A DNA stretch of 64,000 nucleotides from Hymenobacter sp. ISL-91 (lineage in GTDB: Bacteria > Bacteroidota > Bacteroidia > Cytophagales > Hymenobacteraceae): assembly GCF_018613725.1 (NCBI RefSeq), contig NZ_JAGGPS010000026.1, forward strand, positions 71,835 through 135,834, given 5' to 3'. Position numbers and translations under genes: made by a program. The first letter of the stretch is position 1. Each line of letters opens with the position of its first letter. Below, piece by piece: positions 34,142 through 42,366 of this stretch. The notes under the pieces are model-generated. The model ran no database searches, was not told where the DNA came from, and saw only the letters and a program-made list of their open reading frames with translations.

Positions 34142-34824
34142 TTGGCCGCTACGGGCTGCGCCTCGGCCTCCTCCTTCAGCAATACCGGAATGTCCTTGAT
34201 CAGTTGATTGACCTGCTCGGGCACCATGCCATCGTACACGCCCCGTACCCGCCGCTGCGAATCGACTAGGGCAAACGTGCCGCTGTGGGCAAAGCCGCCG
34301 GGCACGGTGGCATCCACCTCCGCGCCCGTCATGTAGGCTTTGGCCAGGGCAAAAACCGAGTCGCGGCCGGCGGTGGCGAAATGCCAGCGTGAGGCGTCGT
34401 TGATGCCCAGCCGCTCGGCGTAATCGCGTAGCACCGGAATTGAGTCGTGGGCCGGGTCGATGGTGTGGCTCAGAAACAGTACGTCGGGGTTGGCTTCGAA
34501 GGCCTTGTACACACGTAGCAGCTCGCTCTGCATTTTGGGGCAGATGCTGGGACAGGTGGCGAAGAAGAAGTCGGTAACGTAGACTTTGCCGGCGAAGGTC
34601 TGGTTGGTAATCACCTGCCGGTCCTGGTTGGTGAGGCGGAAGGCAGGAATAGGGTCGGGCAGCGTGTCGGAGGGCGAGGTAGGCTCGGCCGACTTGAAGC
34701 CCAGTACCGGCAGGCGCTCAACGGAGGAGGAAGTGGAATCTGAAGAGCAGCCACCGAGTGATAAGCTCAGCGCGGCCCCGGCGGCGGCCAGCAGCAGGCC
34801 GGCCCGGCGAAACGAATTAGTCAT
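34138..34824 (-). CDS. SCO1/SenC-type copper chaperone lipoprotein
   Basis: A 228-residue thioredoxin-fold protein that delivers copper to the Cu-A site of cytochrome oxidase in the family. A lipoprotein signal ends LSLGGC (residues about 22-27). The copper ligands are visible as CPSIC (TCPSICPKM) near 100 and the distal His in GGFAHSG near 188. DFFFATCP is the usual context. The start ATG at 34824 follows a TTG; either gives the same signal. It is the middle gene of the operon, overlapping the cytochrome gene by four bases and starting 11 nt after the upstream lipoprotein gene. Confidence 0.93.
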   Translation of the reverse strand: MTNSFRRAGLLLAAAGAALSLSLGGCSSDSTSSSVERLPVLGFKSAEPTSPSDTLPDPIPAFRLTNQDRQVITNQTFAGKVYVTDFFFATCPSICPKMQSELLRVYKAFEANPDVLFLSHTIDPAHDSIPVLRDYAERLGINDASRWHFATAGRDSVFALAKAYMTGAEVDATVPGGFAHSGTFALVDSQRRVRGVYDGMVPEQVNQLIKDIPVLLKEEAEAQPVAAK

Positions 34825-34835
34825 CAAAAAACAGC

Positions 34836-35273
34836 TTATTGAGTAACGGAAGAGGAGGCAGGCGTAGCAGCGGGGGAGGACCCCAGCAGCTGGCGGGCGG
34901 CCGCCTGGCTGCTCTCAAACAAACGACCCACCGAATCGATGCGTTCCTGCTGCCGGGCATAGTAAGCCAGCCGCCGGGTGTCGGCCACGGTGTCGGCCGG
35001 GCGGCGGTAGCGGTGCATCCAGTCCATCATACCATTTTCGGCGCCTACAATTGCCCGGCGGGCCTGCCCCACGGCTACGGTATCGGCGGCCGGCAGCTTG
35101 GCCAGCTGCTGGCGCAGTTCGTACAGCCGGTCCATCTGCACCATCAGCGAATCATGATCAGCAAGTACGGTCTTCTCGGCCTCGGCCACCTGTTGGCCGG
35201 TTTCAGGTTGAGTTGATGAGGGCTGGCAGGCTGCCAGCAACAACAGCAGCGGAACAAATCGAAGGGTTTTCAT
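34836..35273 (-). CDS. Small lipoprotein preceding SCO1, function unknown
   Basis: A 145-residue protein with lipoprotein signal MKTLRFVPLLLLLAAC (lipobox LAAC). The mature part is mostly helical, charged and probably coiled-coil (DSLMVQMDRLYELRQQLAKL, RRLAYYARQQERIDSVGRLFES). The GMMDWMHRYRRP segment is Trp/Met/His-rich and could bind a metal, which would fit its SCO1 and cytochrome c neighbours; this is inference. Proteins like this sit beside SCO1 in other Bacteroidetes and are often named viral A-type inclusion protein by chance similarity. A TACCTTTG motif lies 4 nt before its ATG. Confidence 0.75.
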   Translation of the reverse strand: MKTLRFVPLLLLLAACQPSSTQPETGQQVAEAEKTVLADHDSLMVQMDRLYELRQQLAKLPAADTVAVGQARRAIVGAENGMMDWMHRYRRPADTVADTRRLAYYARQQERIDSVGRLFESSQAAARQLLGSSPAATPASSSVTQ

Positions 35274-35277
35274 GCCC

Positions 35278-35285
35278 CAAAGGTA
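35278..35285 (-). promoter_or_regulatory. TAnnTTTG element 4 nt before the lipoprotein-SCO1 operon
   Basis: TACCTTTG, then gggc, then ATG on the minus strand. The spacing is the same as at recQ and the TIGR03862 gene and suggests a leaderless transcript. Confidence 0.5.
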
Positions 35286-35330
35286 GGCACGCCGGGCCTG
35301 AGCGGCCACAGTGCCTCCACCATCATTGCC

Positions 35331-35816
35331 CTACCACTGCACCGACTCGCCCCAGTTCCAGAGCACCGAACCCAGCCACCAGGCAGCCCACACCAGCAAC
35401 CCTCCCAGTGCCAGCAGCACCAGGGCCAGCACCAGCAACAGGCCCTTGCCCGAACCCTGGTGCTTGCCCTCGGCGTAATGGGCGCGCAGTAGCGCTACGT
35501 TGCGGTTGTTGGCCTTATAGGCGAAGTCGAAAATGTTGCCGACTATCGGAATGGCGCCAATCAGCGCGTCGAGTACCACATTGAACACCATGCGCACCAC
35601 TAGGTTGCCGCTGGCCCCGTGGCGCATCATGGTCATAATCAGCAGGCCCGAAACAGCCAGCGAGGGCAGGCCACCCACCACCGGCAGCAGGCCCATAATC
35701 GGGTCGAGGCCGAAGCGCCAGTTGGTGCCGGGTACCCGGAACTGGCTGTCGAGCAGTCGCGAAACACGCTCTACCCACTGTAGGCGGTCATCTTGATTGA
35801 AAGTAGGAACAGACAT
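35331..35816 (-). CDS. DUF4112 domain-containing membrane protein
   Basis: A 161-residue protein with three hydrophobic segments. The first half is typical DUF4112 (LLDSQFRVPGTNWRFGLDP, LLPVVGGLPSLAVSGLLI, DALIGAIPIVGNIFDFAYKANNRN). The C-terminus adds one strong helix (LLLVLALVLLALGGLLVWAAWW). The function is unknown to me. It is encoded alone on the minus strand, 37 nt downstream of the diadenylate-cyclase-domain gene, and could share its transcript. Confidence 0.88.
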   Translation of the reverse strand: MSVPTFNQDDRLQWVERVSRLLDSQFRVPGTNWRFGLDPIMGLLPVVGGLPSLAVSGLLIMTMMRHGASGNLVVRMVFNVVLDALIGAIPIVGNIFDFAYKANNRNVALLRAHYAEGKHQGSGKGLLLVLALVLLALGGLLVWAAWWLGSVLWNWGESVQW

Positions 35817-35852
35817 AGCAGAGAACAGGAAAAGGAGGGAAAGCAGGCACCG

Positions 35853-37307
35853 CTACCGCTGAATAGGGGGCAGCAGGTCAATCCAGCCGTCTTCGCTTAC
35901 CACTACGGCCAGTACCGGGTAACGGCTGCTTTCTACGTATCGTAGCACCGAGTTGTAGCGTGAGCCCCGGCTGGAGTCGCCCTTTTCGGTGGCTAGGCCG
36001 TCGAGAATGGCTCCGATGGCGTGGCAGGTGCCGCTGGGCTCGATGAGTACGGCCCCATCGATGTTGGTTACCAGCCGGAGCACCGAGGGCGTCATCAGGC
36101 GCGGGGTTACGCGGAAGCACTGGGGCGAAAGCCGGACGGCCTCCTGCGCCGCGCCCTCCGAAATCAGCAGGATAGTGCCGTGCTCCTGTTTGGCGGCGTT
36201 CAGCGTCAGCTCCCACAGATAGGCAATGCCGGCCGCATCAAGCACCGGAAAAATGCGGCACACCACCTTGGTAAAGTTGTTTTCGTCGATAGTGCCCTGC
36301 GGCAGGCGGGGCGTGTTCGACACCACTTTCATCATGCGGTGCCCATCGTGGCTCAGCTCCCAACTGTAGTGCTTGGTGAAATGCACCGTGAACAGGGGCT
36401 CGTATTGCGCATCGTCGGGCTCCACCAGGTAGCCCAGCCCGAACACGTCGGTGGCGTCGGTAATAAGTGCATGGCGGTCTTCACTCAGCTCCAGAAGCTT
36501 ACGAATGCGGCGGTGGTCGCGCAAGGGCACCGGCGTGTCGAGCATGAGTACCGGCACCACGGCCGGGTGGTTGCGCCGCGAAATAAGCATGGTGCCCACC
36601 CCCTCGTCGCCCTCGTGGCGCAGGGCCGCTACGCCGTTGCAGGCATCGTAGAGGCCGTGGCTGCCAGCGGCGGCGCGCAGCATAAAGCGGCGGCCGGCGG
36701 CGCGCAGCACCTCATTATAGTCGCGGTTGAGCACCAGTCGGTCGTCATCGGCGTGGTCGGACTCGCGCAGGGCCCGCGAGGCGTCGAGCAGGAGCTCTTC
36801 GATGGTGGCGGCCAGCAGTGCGGCCGGGCGGTTGGGCACGGTTGGGCCAGGCAGGGCGTAGTAGCTGTGGTAGGCCTCGGCCGAAAGCTGCAACACAATC
36901 AGCACCTGGTAGCCACCCGTACTCACGGGCATCGAACAGAAGCTTACCCGATCCTCCTGGCGCTGGGCTACCAGCTCGTGCAGCGTATGTTCGGTGGCGC
37001 GGCGCAACAGCTCGTACCAGCGCTGCTTTTCGTAGCGGTCATGGTCGAGCTGATGCAGATGGTACACCACTTCGCGGGGGCCATCGGGCTCGAGGGCCAC
37101 GGCGTGAGCTTTCACGGCCGCAAAATCGGCGCCGGTGTAGCGGTGGCTCTGTGGCTCGATGAGTACTGCCTGGGGCTCATCGGTTTCGCGGGCCGAGGCA
37201 ATACCCAGCAAAAAAATCTCCGGTTTCAGCGCCCGGTCGAGCAGGTTAAATACGCCATCGGCAAACAGCTGGGCGGATACGCGAAACAGGCTTTGGTTTT
37301 CCCACAT
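35853..37307 (-). CDS. DisA_N (diadenylate cyclase-like) domain protein with large N-terminal sensor region
   Basis: A 484-residue soluble protein. The last 120 residues resemble the DisA_N nucleotide-binding fold that makes c-di-AMP from two ATP. They show the DGA motif in NIDGAVLIEPSG, a GAILDG loop, the RGSRYNSVLRY segment at the place of the RHR motif, and LAVVVSEDG. The first 330 residues are not a membrane anchor or a DisA helix-hairpin-helix. I recall a proposed sensor domain named DACNV in this position, but cannot confirm it. The altered motif (GSRYNS for GTRHRA) makes true cyclase activity uncertain. It may serve nucleotide signalling in stress or defence. Confidence 0.75.
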   Translation of the reverse strand: MWENQSLFRVSAQLFADGVFNLLDRALKPEIFLLGIASARETDEPQAVLIEPQSHRYTGADFAAVKAHAVALEPDGPREVVYHLHQLDHDRYEKQRWYELLRRATEHTLHELVAQRQEDRVSFCSMPVSTGGYQVLIVLQLSAEAYHSYYALPGPTVPNRPAALLAATIEELLLDASRALRESDHADDDRLVLNRDYNEVLRAAGRRFMLRAAAGSHGLYDACNGVAALRHEGDEGVGTMLISRRNHPAVVPVLMLDTPVPLRDHRRIRKLLELSEDRHALITDATDVFGLGYLVEPDDAQYEPLFTVHFTKHYSWELSHDGHRMMKVVSNTPRLPQGTIDENNFTKVVCRIFPVLDAAGIAYLWELTLNAAKQEHGTILLISEGAAQEAVRLSPQCFRVTPRLMTPSVLRLVTNIDGAVLIEPSGTCHAIGAILDGLATEKGDSSRGSRYNSVLRYVESSRYPVLAVVVSEDGWIDLLPPIQR

Positions 37308-37506
37308 AGGGGCAGCGGGCAGAACGTGGAGGGCGGAAAGGGGCAGTTACGCAAAAAGTGCCCCGAAAGATGGGTTTTGCCAGCCCGCGGCCGCAACCTT
37401 CGTGCTCCGGGCGGGTTAGCAGCAGGCGCCGCGGCCCTTGCCCGGCTGCCGATAATACCGTATCTTCCGTACCGATTCAGTTTTTCCACTACTTAGCATA
37501 GGCCCC

Positions 37507-37764
37507 ATGTTCATCGATCTGGTAATTGCGGGCCTGTTTGCCATGTCGCTGGTGCCGCTGATAACCGGCTATTGCGCCTACAGCTACGGCCGCTCGTTCT
37601 GGCTGTGGTTTGCGCTGGGGCTGCTGCTGCCCATCGTGTCGTATTTCGTGCTCTTCGCCCTCATCCTGCGCCAGCAGCTCGACCATGGCCAGCGCCTGCT
37701 CAACGAAGCCAAAGCCGTGCTGGCCGAAGCCGAAGAGCTTGAGCGTGCAGAGCGGGAAAGGTAG
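37507..37764 (+). CDS. Small two-helix membrane protein with coiled-coil tail
   Basis: An 85-residue protein. Two hydrophobic segments (about 4-24 and 31-53) enclose a GYCAYSYGRSFW loop. A Leu/Ala/Glu-rich helix follows (LLNEAKAVLAEAEELERAERE), probably a cytoplasmic coiled coil. No family is recognised. The reading frame, GC-rich codons and position, immediately convergent (4 nt) with the TIGR03862 gene, support a real gene. TATCTTCC about 40 nt upstream is a weak promoter candidate. The spacer 37308-37506 holds nothing else clear. Confidence 0.65.
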   Translation: MFIDLVIAGLFAMSLVPLITGYCAYSYGRSFWLWFALGLLLPIVSYFVLFALILRQQLDHGQRLLNEAKAVLAEAEELERAERER

Positions 37765-37768
37765 GCGC

Positions 37769-39004
37769 CTAGGGCTGCCGTCCCAGCCAGCTTAGCAGGC
37801 CGCGGGCAGCCCAGGCTCCCGTACTGAAACAGCCCTGCAGCAGGTAACCGCCGGTGGGGGCCTCCCAATCGAGCATTTCGCCGGCCACGAACGTGCCGGG
37901 CCGCATCCGCAGCATCAGGTGTTCATCCAGGGCCTCCCAGGCCACTCCTCCGGCCGTGCTTATGGCCTCATCGAGCGGGCGCAGGCCGGTTATGGGAATG
38001 GGGAGAGCCGACAGCAGGGCGGCGGCTTCGGTGGCCCCGGCCGGAAATATGGCCGGGCCCAGCTCGCGCAGCAGCGTGGGTACCGGCGGCCCCAGCCGCA
38101 GCGCCTCCCCCAGAAACGACGCTACCGACTTGCCCGGCTTGCGCCGCGCCAGCTTTGCCTGCAGCTGGGTCGGGCTCAGGTCGGGTTTGAGGTGCAGATG
38201 CAGCACGGCCGGACCGCCAGCCGCCAACTGGGCCCGCAATTGAGGCGTGAGGGCATATACGGGTGTGCCTTCGAGGCCGTAGTCGGTGAGCAGGATTTCG
38301 CCGCGTACCGTTTCCGATCCGCAGCTTAGCGCCACGTTCTTCAGCGGCTGCCGCCCCACCTTCTCGCGGAAAAACCCCGACCAGGCCACCTCGGCACCGC
38401 AGTTACCGGGCGCAAAGGGCACTACCGGCACGCCGACGCGCTCCAGCTCGGGCCGCCAGGCACCGTCGGAGCCGGTTTTGGCCCAGCTGGCCCCGCCCAG
38501 CGCCAGCAGCGTGGCGGCGGGCCGTACGGTGGCCAGTTCGCCGGTGGTTTCGTTGCGCAGGTGCACCGCGCCATCGGGGCCGAAACCCAGCCAGCGGTGG
38601 CGCACATGTATGGCTACGCCCAGCGCCTGCAGCCGTGCCACCCAGGCCCGCAGCAGGTCGGCGGGTTTGTGGTGGGCCTCCGGAAATACCCGGCCGCTAG
38701 TGCCCACAAACGTGCTGATGTCCAGCCCAGCGGCCCAGGCGCGCAGATGAGCAGGGGAGAAGTGGGCCAGGAAACCCGTGAAGTCGGGGGCGCGGGCGGC
38801 ATAGCGGGCAGCAAACGGGGCGGCGTCTTCGGCATTGCTCAGGTTGAAGCCCCCGTGCCCGGCCACCAGAAACTTGCGGCCTACCGTGGCCTGCGCCTCA
38901 TAAAGCCGCACCCGGCAGCCGGCTTCGGCCAGGTGCTGGGCGGCCAGCAGGCCCGCCGGCCCGCCACCTACTACGGCCACTTCTTTCCCCCAAAGCTGTT
39001 GCAT
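37769..39004 (-). CDS. TIGR03862 family flavoprotein (HI0933/BaiN-like NAD(P)/FAD oxidoreductase)
   Basis: A 411-residue flavoprotein. The FAD-binding Rossmann motif is VAVVGGGPAGLLAAQHL at residues 9-25. The HI0933-like signature GRKFLVAGHGGFNLSN is near 42-57 and the second dinucleotide region LLALGGASWAKTGSDG near 165-180. The C-terminal GTFVAGEMLDWEAPTGGYLLQ closes the FAD site. The family shares a fold with BaiN-type reductases, but its substrate is unknown. A TACCTTTG element lies exactly 4 nt before the ATG. Confidence 0.92.
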   Translation of the reverse strand: MQQLWGKEVAVVGGGPAGLLAAQHLAEAGCRVRLYEAQATVGRKFLVAGHGGFNLSNAEDAAPFAARYAARAPDFTGFLAHFSPAHLRAWAAGLDISTFVGTSGRVFPEAHHKPADLLRAWVARLQALGVAIHVRHRWLGFGPDGAVHLRNETTGELATVRPAATLLALGGASWAKTGSDGAWRPELERVGVPVVPFAPGNCGAEVAWSGFFREKVGRQPLKNVALSCGSETVRGEILLTDYGLEGTPVYALTPQLRAQLAAGGPAVLHLHLKPDLSPTQLQAKLARRKPGKSVASFLGEALRLGPPVPTLLRELGPAIFPAGATEAAALLSALPIPITGLRPLDEAISTAGGVAWEALDEHLMLRMRPGTFVAGEMLDWEAPTGGYLLQGCFSTGAWAARGLLSWLGRQP

Positions 39005-39008
39005 CAGG

Positions 39009-39016
39009 CAAAGGTA
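39009..39016 (-). promoter_or_regulatory. TAnnTTTG element 4 nt before the TIGR03862 gene
   Basis: TACCTTTG, then cctg, then ATG on the minus strand; the third case in the window with this exact spacing. Confidence 0.5.
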
Positions 39017-39123
39017 CGCCGCCCGCCCACGCCGCCCCGGCTCAACTGGCCGGCCCGCGCTACCGGCGCCGAAAGCGTATCTTCGCCGTTCCGGGTTTTC
39101 TCCGCCCCGGTCAACCGCCCTCT

Positions 39124-39146
39124 ATTCCGGCTCGTATAGCCGGAAT
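39124..39146 (+). promoter_or_regulatory. 5' leader hairpin of the antiporter gene
   Basis: A perfect 9-bp stem, attccggct / agccggaat, with a 5-nt loop, 24 nt before the antiporter ATG and downstream of a TATCTTCG promoter-like motif near 39078. It could modulate translation; no known riboswitch fold is recognised. Confidence 0.35.
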
Positions 39147-39170
39147 TCATTTTGGGCTTACCTGCATTCT

Positions 39171-40358
39171 ATGGGTTCTTATTCCATTCTTATTGGCCTC
39201 AGCCTGGCCATTATTCTTTCTTACCTCTTCGACCTGATTGCCCGCGCCACCAAGGTGCCGTCGGTGCTGATGTTGCTGCTCTCGGGTATTGCCCTGCGTC
39301 AGGCCGCCGACTACTTCGAATTTACGTTCGTCGCGCCTAAGGTAATTCTGGAGATATTCGGAATTATCGGCCTGATTATGATTGTGTTGGAGGGGGCGTT
39401 GGACCTCAAAATAACCCGCGAAAAATTCCCGCTTATCCGGCGTTCCTTCTTCGCGGCCGTGCTTATGCTGGTGGTGCAGTCGCTCGCCATTGCCCTTATT
39501 CTGCACTACTGGCTGGGGGTAAACTTCCAGAGCTGCCTGGTCAATGCCATTCCGCTGGCCGTCATCAGCTCGGCTATTGCCATTCCCAGCGTCGCGGGTC
39601 TTACCGGCGAAAAGCAGGAGTTCATCATCTACGAAAGCACCTTCTCCGACATTCTGGGCATCATGCTCTTCAACTTCGCGTTGCAGGCAAATTTTGGCCA
39701 GGGCATGTCGGTGGCCACGTTCGGGCTCGATGTTATTGCGGTGGCCTTGGTGGCCATTGCCAGTACGGCCGCGCTCATCTTCCTGCTCGACCGTATTCGG
39801 CTGCACGTTAAGTTTTTCCTGATTCTGGCCTTTTTGGTGCTGCTCTATAGCGTGGCCAAAAACCTGCATCTATCGTCGCTGGTGCTGGTGCTGGTGTTCG
39901 GATTGGCCGTTAACAACGCCGAGCAGTTTATGGTGGGGCCCATCAAAAACTGGTTCAATCCAGCCCGCCTCACCGATGAGCTGCACCAGCTGCGCAGCAT
40001 TACGGCCGAGTCGGCCTTCCTGATCCGCACGTTTTTCTTTCTGCTCTTCGGTTACAGCATCACGGTCAGCAAGCTGATGAGCCCGCAACTGCTGCTGCAA
40101 GGCGTAATTATTGTGGTGGCCCTCACGGCTATTCGCTACTTCTACCTGCGCTTCATTGCCAAAACCGACCTTATTCCCGAGCTGTTTATTGCCCCTAAAG
40201 GCCTGATTACGGTGCTGCTGTTTTACAGCATCCCGCAGCAGCACCTCATCGGCGAAGTCTCCGAAAACATCCTATTTATCGTCATTCTGCTCACTGGCGT
40301 GCTGATGATGGTGGGCCTGCTGATGAGCCGCGAGGAACCCGCTATTGGGGAGTACTGA
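39171..40358 (+). CDS. Cation:proton antiporter (CPA family)
   Basis: A 395-residue inner-membrane protein with about 11-12 hydrophobic segments. Early features are LFDLIARATKVPSVLMLLLSGIALRQ and FGIIGLIMIVLEGALDLKI. The core is PLAVISSAIAIPSVAGL followed by IIYESTFSDILGIMLFN, whose acidic residues are the likely ion-binding site. The layout is that of Na+/H+ or K+/H+ exchangers without a C-terminal RCK/TrkA domain. It likely supports pH or salt homeostasis. It is divergent from the flavoprotein gene, with a hairpin in its leader. Confidence 0.9.
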   Translation: MGSYSILIGLSLAIILSYLFDLIARATKVPSVLMLLLSGIALRQAADYFEFTFVAPKVILEIFGIIGLIMIVLEGALDLKITREKFPLIRRSFFAAVLMLVVQSLAIALILHYWLGVNFQSCLVNAIPLAVISSAIAIPSVAGLTGEKQEFIIYESTFSDILGIMLFNFALQANFGQGMSVATFGLDVIAVALVAIASTAALIFLLDRIRLHVKFFLILAFLVLLYSVAKNLHLSSLVLVLVFGLAVNNAEQFMVGPIKNWFNPARLTDELHQLRSITAESAFLIRTFFFLLFGYSITVSKLMSPQLLLQGVIIVVALTAIRYFYLRFIAKTDLIPELFIAPKGLITVLLFYSIPQQHLIGEVSENILFIVILLTGVLMMVGLLMSREEPAIGEY

Positions 40359-40364
40359 CGGTTC

Positions 40365-40470
40365 AGTATCGAGAAGGGAGTAATGAGTAGGGAGACTTTC
40401 GTGCTGTAGCTTGGCTTAACCATGCCACCAGCACGAAAGTCTCCCTACTCATTACTCCCTTCTCGATACT
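40365..40470. repeat. Intergenic inverted repeat, actcattactccc type
   Basis: The arms agtatcgagaagggagtaatgagtagggagactttcgtgct and the perfect reverse complement flank a loop of about 20 bp. It lies between the convergent antiporter and marC genes, 3 nt from the marC stop, and may act as terminator. The agtagggagact part relates to 2026-2131. Confidence 0.85.
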
Positions 40471-40473
40471 AAA

Positions 40474-41034
40474 TCAGAAGTTCGTTTTGAACAGCTTGAT
40501 GGCAATGGCCAGCAGGATGACACCGAACACGCGGCGCAGAATATCCTCGCCGGCTTTGCCAAGTTTGCGCTCAATCCAGGGCGAGCTTTTGATGACCAGG
40601 TACACAAATATCAGGTTTACAAGCACGCCGGCCAGCACGTTGGGCAGCGCGTAGGCGGCCCGTAGCGAGAGTAGCGTGGTCATGGTGCCGGCACCCACAA
40701 TCAGCGGGAAGGCCAGCGGCACAATCGAGCCCGTGCCCGCTGCCGGGTCGTGCCGGAATAGCTCAATGCCCAGAATCATCTCCATACCAATGAGGAAGAT
40801 AATGATGGCGCCGGCCAGAGCAAACGACTGAAAGTCAACCCCAAAGAGCGACAGAATGCTTTGGCCCACAAACAGGAAGCTCACCATCAGTATACCTGCC
40901 ACAATGGTGGCCTTTTCGGCATTTACATCGCCTTCGCGCTGCCGGATCTGGATGATAATGGGCACCGAGCCCAGAATATCGATAATGGCGAACAGTGTGA
41001 GTGTAACCGAGGCTATTTCCTTGAGACTAAACAT
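40474..41034 (-). CDS. MarC family integral membrane protein
   Basis: A 186-residue inner-membrane protein with six hydrophobic segments. Family markers are LFAIIDILGSVPIIIQI at the N-terminus, AGAIIIFLIGMEMILGI and PLAFPLIVGAGTMTTLLSL. MarC was named for a presumed multidrug-resistance role that was later not supported; some members are proposed amino-acid exporters. There is no substrate evidence here. It ends next to a palindrome and starts near the 41078-41210 repeat. Confidence 0.92.
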   Translation of the reverse strand: MFSLKEIASVTLTLFAIIDILGSVPIIIQIRQREGDVNAEKATIVAGILMVSFLFVGQSILSLFGVDFQSFALAGAIIIFLIGMEMILGIELFRHDPAAGTGSIVPLAFPLIVGAGTMTTLLSLRAAYALPNVLAGVLVNLIFVYLVIKSSPWIERKLGKAGEDILRRVFGVILLAIAIKLFKTNF

Positions 41035-41077
41035 AAATCACAGATGTTGCAGATGATGTGGATGTCGCAGATTCGTT

Positions 41078-41210
41078 CTGAATCACAGCTGGTACAGATG
41101 ACTAGAATAACGCAGATCCGTTCTAGTAAGAGGGCCGAAAGACGATTGAACGAATCCGCTGCCAGAACGAATCTGCGTTATCCTAGTCATCTGTACCAGC
41201 TGTGATTCAG
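41078..41210. repeat. Intergenic inverted repeat overlapping an aminotransferase stop codon
   Basis: The left arm ctgaatcacagctggtacagatgac... pairs with a right arm ending gtaccagctgtgattcag; about 45 bp pair with few mismatches. The right end contains the TGA stop (minus strand) of the class V aminotransferase. The region 41041-41077 upstream carries degenerate cagatg units of the same kind. Confidence 0.8.
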
Positions 41211-42274
41211 GAAAACTCCTTGGCGAAGAACTGCACGAGCTGCTCGAAGGCGGCATCGGGGATGGCGGGGAAGTTGGCGATGCGCAGGCTGGTGGCTTTC
41301 AGGTCGCCGTAGCCGCTGCCCAGGTACAGGTTTTGCGCCAGAGCGCGGCGCCTGACCTCCTCGATAAGGGCGGGGGCGCCCTGCAGGCCAATGACGGTGT
41401 ACGAGCGGGTTTCGGGGTTGGAAACCAGCGGCCGCAATTGGGTGGCCTGGTCGAAGTAGTCGTAGAGTTTGGTGGCCCGCCCGACGACGTGCTGGTGAAT
41501 CGTTTTAATGGGCGGGTTGTCGTGGATGGCGCGGCTCAGCAGGTAGATTCCCAGCACATTGGGCGTGTGGGTGGTCTGGAAGTTGAGCATCTTGTCGTAC
41601 TGGTCGGCCAGCGAGTTGTAGTGGCCGCGCTCCTTCAGCTGGCGCACCCGCTCGATGGCCCGCGGCGAGAGCACCATCACCGAAAGGCCCGCCGGCAGCC
41701 CGAAACACTTCTGCACCGAGGCGTACCAGATGTCGCCCTTGATGTACTTAAGCTGCACCCCAGCCATCGACGAAGTGGCATCGACGGCCAGCAAAGCCTT
41801 GGGCGGCAGCCGGTTGTATAAGTTGAGGATAACGCCGTCGCGCAGCTGGGTGGTCGTGGAGGTTTCGTTCTGGGTGATGCACACCAGATCGGTCTGCTCG
41901 TCGAGGCCCGGCAGCCGGTCGGCGTCGGGCACCTCATCAATCCCGAATTTCAGCCCTACCGAAGCCGGCCGCAGGGCGCGGGCGGTTTCGTACCATTTCT
42001 GGCCAAAAGCGCCGTTGTAGAGGTGGAAGCTTTTGGTGGGAGTGAGGCTCTGGGCCAGTACTTCCCAGCATTCGGTGGCCGAGCTGAGAAAGAAAATGGT
42101 GTAGTCCTGCGGGATATGGAGCTTGGCTTTGAGCTCCTGCACGGTCTGGCGCATCAGCTGCACAAACTTCTCGCCCCGGTGCGGCGCCGAAAGCCAGCCC
42201 TCATCAAAGGCATCCTGAAGATACTGGCGCACCTGCGGGTACACCTGCGAGGGCCCTGGATTAAACGTATACAT
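41207..42274 (-). CDS. Class V PLP-dependent aminotransferase (SerC-like)
   Basis: A 355-residue enzyme of the phosphoserine or alanine-glyoxylate aminotransferase group. The start MYTFNPGPSQVYPQVRQYL is SerC-like. Early motifs are APHRGEKF and FLSSATECWEVLAQSL, followed by VDATSSMAGV. The PLP Lys is in ASVQKCFGLPAG near residue 190. The C-terminal LYLGSGYGDLKATSLRIANF is the usual small-domain end. It probably makes phosphoserine from 3-phosphohydroxypyruvate, but no serA/serB lies nearby, so the substrate is open. The ATG at 42274 fits the family; the frame start at 42337 does not. Confidence 0.88.
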   Translation of the reverse strand: MYTFNPGPSQVYPQVRQYLQDAFDEGWLSAPHRGEKFVQLMRQTVQELKAKLHIPQDYTIFFLSSATECWEVLAQSLTPTKSFHLYNGAFGQKWYETARALRPASVGLKFGIDEVPDADRLPGLDEQTDLVCITQNETSTTTQLRDGVILNLYNRLPPKALLAVDATSSMAGVQLKYIKGDIWYASVQKCFGLPAGLSVMVLSPRAIERVRQLKERGHYNSLADQYDKMLNFQTTHTPNVLGIYLLSRAIHDNPPIKTIHQHVVGRATKLYDYFDQATQLRPLVSNPETRSYTVIGLQGAPALIEEVRRRALAQNLYLGSGYGDLKATSLRIANFPAIPDAAFEQLVQFFAKEFS

Positions 42275-42301
42275 AGCGGCGGATTTCTTGGAAAGGAAGT
42301 G

Positions 42302-42309
42302 CAAAGGTA
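42302..42309 (-). promoter_or_regulatory. TAnnTTTG promoter element for the class V aminotransferase
   Basis: TACCTTTG on the minus strand, 27 nt upstream of the ATG. Confidence 0.5.
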
Positions 42310-42366
42310 GGAAAGCGAATGAGGGCCAGCCGGGCAAATGCGGGATATCCGCCCCCTTCGGCTGCC

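Noticed and set aside
36021-37496. 491-codon plus-strand ORF
   Set aside because: Antisense shadow of the DisA_N-domain gene.
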